A stretch of DNA of 7,920 bases from Azoarcus sp. (GTDB lineage: Bacteria; Pseudomonadota; Gammaproteobacteria; Burkholderiales; Rhodocyclaceae): NCBI GenBank assembly GCA_031258035.1, contig JAIRNL010000074.1:1-7920 (forward strand). Reading direction: 5' to 3'. Position 1 is the first letter of the stretch. Every line of letters begins with the position of its first letter. The translations under genes and the position numbers were made by a program. The notes below the pieces were generated by a model. The model saw only the letters and a program-made list of their open reading frames with translations. It had not been told where the DNA came from and searched no databases. Positions 6,157-7,920 of this stretch are shown here, in pieces.

Positions 6157-7158
6157 ATGGCTGTTTATTACAACGAACGCGATCCCTATCCAGCGCAATG
6201 GCTGCGCAATTTGATTGCGGCGGGGCATTTGCCTGCGGGCGAGGTTGACGAGAGGAGCATTGCCGATGTCGAAGCAGATGATCTTGCCGGATTTGCCCAG
6301 TGCCATTTCTTCGCCGGAATCGGCGGCTGGCCCCTCGCGCTCCGGCTGGCGGGCTGGCCGGACGAGCGCCCGGCATGGACAGGATCGTGTCCCTGCCAAA
6401 GTTTTTCTGCTGCCGGAAGACGCACCGGCTTCGCCGATCCGCGTCATCTCTGGCCCGTCTGGTTCCGGCTCATCCGCGCGCGGCGGCCTGCAACGATTTT
6501 TGGAGAACAGGTTGAGGCGGCGATTCGCCATGACTGGCTCGATCTTGTGGCGGATGACCTGGAAGGACTTGGTTACGCCATCGGGGCGACCGTACTGCCT
6601 GCTGCGGGCGTCGGCGCGCCGCATCTCCGAAGCCGATTGTGGTTCGTGGCCGACGCCCCAGGCCAGCGACTGCACGGGCGGGGGGCAAGACAGGCGGGCG
6701 ATGGGCGAAACGCGCCATGGCAGCAACCTGAACGACTTTGCCATGCTGGCGGGCTGGGTGACGCCGTCGAGCCGGGACTGGAAGGACTCGCCGGGGATGA
6801 TGATCACGAGAGCGGATGGACGCGCCCGGCTGGATCAGTTTCCGCGGCAGGCGCAGTTGACGAGCTGGCCGACGCCGTGCGGCCAGGACGGGCCAAACGG
6901 CGGGCCGGCGCAGGGGGCGGATCGATTGCCGGGGGCGTGCGCCTTGACGACCCAGACCCCGGCCCGGCGGACGGCCTCCGGCGAGATGCTGACTGGCTCT
7001 TCTGCCGGGATGGGAAATGGCGGCCCGTTGAACCCGGCACATTCCCGCTGGCTCATGGGATTCCCGCCCGAGTGGGACGCTTGCGCGCCTACGGTAACGC
7101 CATCGTCCCGCAAGTAGCGGCGGCCTTTATTCAGGCCTTCATGGAGTACATGCCATGA
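6157..7158 (+). CDS. Phage-type DNA (cytosine-5-)-methyltransferase
   Basis: This 333-residue enzyme should transfer a methyl group from S-adenosylmethionine to carbon 5 of cytosine, probably to shield phage DNA from restriction. Motifs appear in order: motif I CHFFAGIGGW (49-58), motif IV with the catalytic Cys in SCPCQSF (Cys80), motif VI as FGEQV (115-119, Glu117), motif VIII as GAPHLRSRLW (153-162), and motif X as LRAYGNAIVPQVAAAF (309-324). The family opening YYNERDPYPAQWLRNLIAAGHL is present, which supports the ATG at 6157 although no Shine-Dalgarno is seen. The target-recognition region (about 165-285) has repeated ADA/GDA elements and is rich in Gly, Ala and Arg. Over about 6690-6890 this frame uses many A/T-ending codons (29 of 71 by hand count), unlike its neighbours, because another frame seems to be selected there. 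Its TGA overlaps the next ATG (ATGA). Confidence 0.9.
   Translation: MAVYYNERDPYPAQWLRNLIAAGHLPAGEVDERSIADVEADDLAGFAQCHFFAGIGGWPLALRLAGWPDERPAWTGSCPCQSFSAAGRRTGFADPRHLWPVWFRLIRARRPATIFGEQVEAAIRHDWLDLVADDLEGLGYAIGATVLPAAGVGAPHLRSRLWFVADAPGQRLHGRGARQAGDGRNAPWQQPERLCHAGGLGDAVEPGLEGLAGDDDHESGWTRPAGSVSAAGAVDELADAVRPGRAKRRAGAGGGSIAGGVRLDDPDPGPADGLRRDADWLFCRDGKWRPVEPGTFPLAHGIPARVGRLRAYGNAIVPQVAAAFIQAFMEYMP
6251..6257 (+). promoter_or_regulatory. Shine-Dalgarno site for the nested reading frame
   Basis: AGAGGAG lies 8 bases before the ATG at 6266, which opens the +1 frame inside the methyltransferase gene. It is a near-perfect ribosome binding site in the middle of another coding region, and better than anything seen in front of the methyltransferase itself. 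Confidence 0.55.
6266..7117 (+). CDS. Nested overlapping gene in the +1 frame of the methyltransferase
   Basis: A 283-residue frame lies wholly inside the methyltransferase gene, shifted by one base. Evidence for real coding: the ATG at 6266 has AGAGGAG 8 bases upstream. Codons ending in G or C dominate in the 3' half (only 9 of 71 end in A/T over about 6690-6890, against 29 of 71 in the other frame). The protein also has internal order: a low-complexity Pro/Ser-rich start, IRVISGPSGSGSSARGGLQRFLENRL (59-83), LWRMTWKDLVTPSGRPYCLLRASARR (94-119), three W-[PV]-T-P-x-x-x-D units at Trp128, Trp164 and Trp201, DWKDSPGMM then RLDQFPRQAQL (171-198), and LNPAHSRWLMGFPPEWDACAP (255-275). From memory, phage and metagenome proteins with these blocks are common and are usually called hypothetical or methyltransferase-related; I could not check this. 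The WLMGFP block resembles motif IX of C5 methyltransferases. Function unknown; it might act with the methyltransferase. The alternative is a conserved shadow frame that is never translated. Confidence 0.62.
   Translation: MSKQMILPDLPSAISSPESAAGPSRSGWRAGRTSARHGQDRVPAKVFLLPEDAPASPIRVISGPSGSGSSARGGLQRFLENRLRRRFAMTGSILWRMTWKDLVTPSGRPYCLLRASARRISEADCGSWPTPQASDCTGGGQDRRAMGETRHGSNLNDFAMLAGWVTPSSRDWKDSPGMMITRADGRARLDQFPRQAQLTSWPTPCGQDGPNGGPAQGADRLPGACALTTQTPARRTASGEMLTGSSAGMGNGGPLNPAHSRWLMGFPPEWDACAPTVTPSSRK
6647..6889 (+). repeat. Three degenerate repeats read meaningfully in two frames
   Basis: Units start at 6647, 6755 and 6866 and share a core close to TGGCCGACGCC, followed eight to ten bases later by a G-A-C triplet. 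In the methyltransferase frame the core gives [V/L]-[A/G]-D-A (from residues 164, 200 and 237). In the +1 frame it gives W-[PV]-T-P-x-x-x-D (Trp128, Trp164, Trp201). The spacing of 108 and 111 bases keeps both frames in register. The units are too diverged for a recent tandem duplication and look like repeated motifs kept under constraint. Confidence 0.6.
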
Positions 7159-7307
7159 CACACATCTGGCGCGTCAGGAAATGGCTGCCGGAACGGTACG
7201 GACAGCCGTGCCGGATCATCGCTACCGGCAGCAGATGTTCCGCCCTCGTTGAATTCTCCGACGGCGCGCGCGTCGTTACATGCCGCCGGTTTCTTCGGAA
7301 AAAATAA
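7155..7307 (+). CDS. Small conserved-type phage protein (50 residues)
   Basis: A 50-residue frame opens with an ATG overlapping the methyltransferase stop (ATGA) and has GGAG 8 bases upstream (7143-7146), so it is probably translated by coupling. The protein starts MTHIWRVRKWLPERYGQPCR and then has ALVEFSDGARVVTCRRFLRKK, strongly basic at the end and predicted mostly beta. From memory, similar very small proteins (W-R-V-x-x-W-L-P-E-R, then S-A-L-V-E-F-x-D-G-x-R-V-V-T) follow this methyltransferase type in other phages; the function is not known to me. The single Cys residues do not form a zinc-binding pattern. The stop overlaps the tape measure start (TAATG). The basic charge and the position next to the methyltransferase would suit a DNA-contacting accessory protein, but this is a guess. 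Confidence 0.7.
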   Translation: MTHIWRVRKWLPERYGQPCRIIATGSRCSALVEFSDGARVVTCRRFLRKK

Positions 7308-7920
7308 TGTCACAGACCGACATCGAAATTCGCGTCCGACTGAACAATGACGGCCTGAGGGAATCTGAGCTGGAAGCGCGGCGCGCCGCCGAAAGAATCG
7401 CGGCGGCGGCTGCGCGCGCGGCAGCGAGGGCGGCGAGGGAAGCCGAGCGCCGCAGATCTCGTGAACGAACCGAATCCCACCGCCTGGCGCAAGCGCGCGA
7501 GCAGCTGGGCATGCGCTCCGAGCGCACGATTCAGCGGGAAATCCAGCGCACCGAAGCGGCATACAACCGGCTGCGCGCCTCGGGCAGGCTATCAATGAGC
7601 GAGCTGGAGCGCGCGGCGCAGCGGACGCGGCAGCGGGTAGCCGAACTCAATAATGAGATGGGACGACTCACGCGAGAGCAAAAAGCGCAGCGGGCGTTGA
7701 GAATCGGCGCATCGGTCGCAGTGGGCACCGTGGCGGCGGGCGCCGTGCTGAAAACCCCGATACAGCGCGCCATCGATTACGACTATCGCCTGGCGCACAT
7801 GGCCAACACGGCATTTTCCGAGCGCGACTCGGAGGGCCGAAAGATCGGCATGAAAGAACTGGAAACCGTCATCAATGATGCGGTCAAGCAGGGCGGCGGC
7901 ACGCGCGAGAGCGCCGCCGA
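7307..7920 (+). CDS. Tail tape measure protein, N-terminal part (runs off the window)
   Basis: The frame opens at the ATG at 7307, overlapping the previous stop as TAATG, and stays open to the window edge (about 204 residues). Tape measure proteins fill the tail tube, set its length and are ejected ahead of the DNA. Seen here: a short beta start (TDIEIRVRLNNDG), then a very Ala/Arg/Glu-rich stretch (residues 20-135) that should form a long coiled coil, a hydrophobic segment IGASVAVGTVAAGAVL, and then IDYDYRLAHMANTAFSERD and INDAVKQGGGTRESAA, which match the conserved block of phage tape measure proteins. Only a weak Shine-Dalgarno (GGAAAAAATA) precedes it. It is on the opposite strand from the baseplate genes, which is unusual. 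The remaining length is unknown; these proteins are commonly several hundred to over a thousand residues. Confidence 0.85.
   Translation, partial: MSQTDIEIRVRLNNDGLRESELEARRAAERIAAAAARAAARAAREAERRRSRERTESHRLAQAREQLGMRSERTIQREIQRTEAAYNRLRASGRLSMSELERAAQRTRQRVAELNNEMGRLTREQKAQRALRIGASVAVGTVAAGAVLKTPIQRAIDYDYRLAHMANTAFSERDSEGRKIGMKELETVINDAVKQGGGTRESAA

Noticed and set aside
4886..6376. Extension of the gp43-like gene to a start at 6376
   Set aside because: The extra 111 residues do not resemble the family and overlap the divergent methyltransferase. The family N-terminus (M-x-W-x-D-R) begins at 6043.
6121..6807. A 228-residue minus-strand frame opposite the methyltransferase
   Set aside because: It has no family features or ribosome binding site. 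The two plus-strand frames explain the region better.
1..7920. CRISPR array, tRNA, rRNA or insertion sequence
   Set aside because: No regularly spaced direct repeats, cloverleaf-like sequence, rRNA signature or transposase was seen on either strand.

Overview
The window is a GC-rich (roughly 60% or more) piece of a contractile-tailed phage or prophage with a Mu-type baseplate module. Nothing in it names the host. The GC content and protein families would fit a proteobacterium, but no host gene is recognisable, and no transposase or integrase lies in the window, so 'Mu-like' here describes the tail proteins only.

Layout. Positions 1-144 hold the 3' end of an unidentified plus-strand gene. From 158 to 6043 a tightly packed minus-strand operon runs leftward in the order known from Mu: DNA circularization/gp43-like (6043-4886), baseplate hub/gp44-like (4893-3904), spike/gp45-like (3907-3332), wedge/gp46-like (3323-2916), baseplate J/gp47-like (2914-1865), gp48-like tail protein (1868-1275) and a short collar-type tail fibre (1273-158). 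Genes overlap by a few bases or lie 1-8 bases apart, which suggests translational coupling. A 113-bp divergent intergenic region (6044-6156) carries two short dyads. A plus-strand operon follows: a C5-cytosine DNA methyltransferase (6157-7158), a 50-residue conserved-type protein (7155-7307) and the start of the tail tape measure protein (7307 to the window edge).

How they work together. The minus-strand genes build the baseplate, central spike and fibre. The tape measure sets tail length and connects to the hub. The methyltransferase probably protects phage DNA from host restriction. In Mu-type phages the tape measure gene normally lies directly upstream of gp43 on the same strand. Here the two are divergent and separated by the methyltransferase cassette, so the tail module has been rearranged.

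Most interesting point. Inside the methyltransferase gene, a second long reading frame (+1 relative to it, 6266-7117, 283 residues) has its own ATG with a strong Shine-Dalgarno sequence. It has GC-ending codons more often than the methyltransferase frame in the 3' half. It also has a clear internal logic: three W-[PV]-T-P-x-x-x-D segments and a C-terminal LNPAHSRWLMGFP block. Three degenerate DNA repeats encode '[L/V]-[A/G]-D-A' in the methyltransferase frame and 'W-x-T-P' in the other. This looks like about 850 bp of true dual coding.
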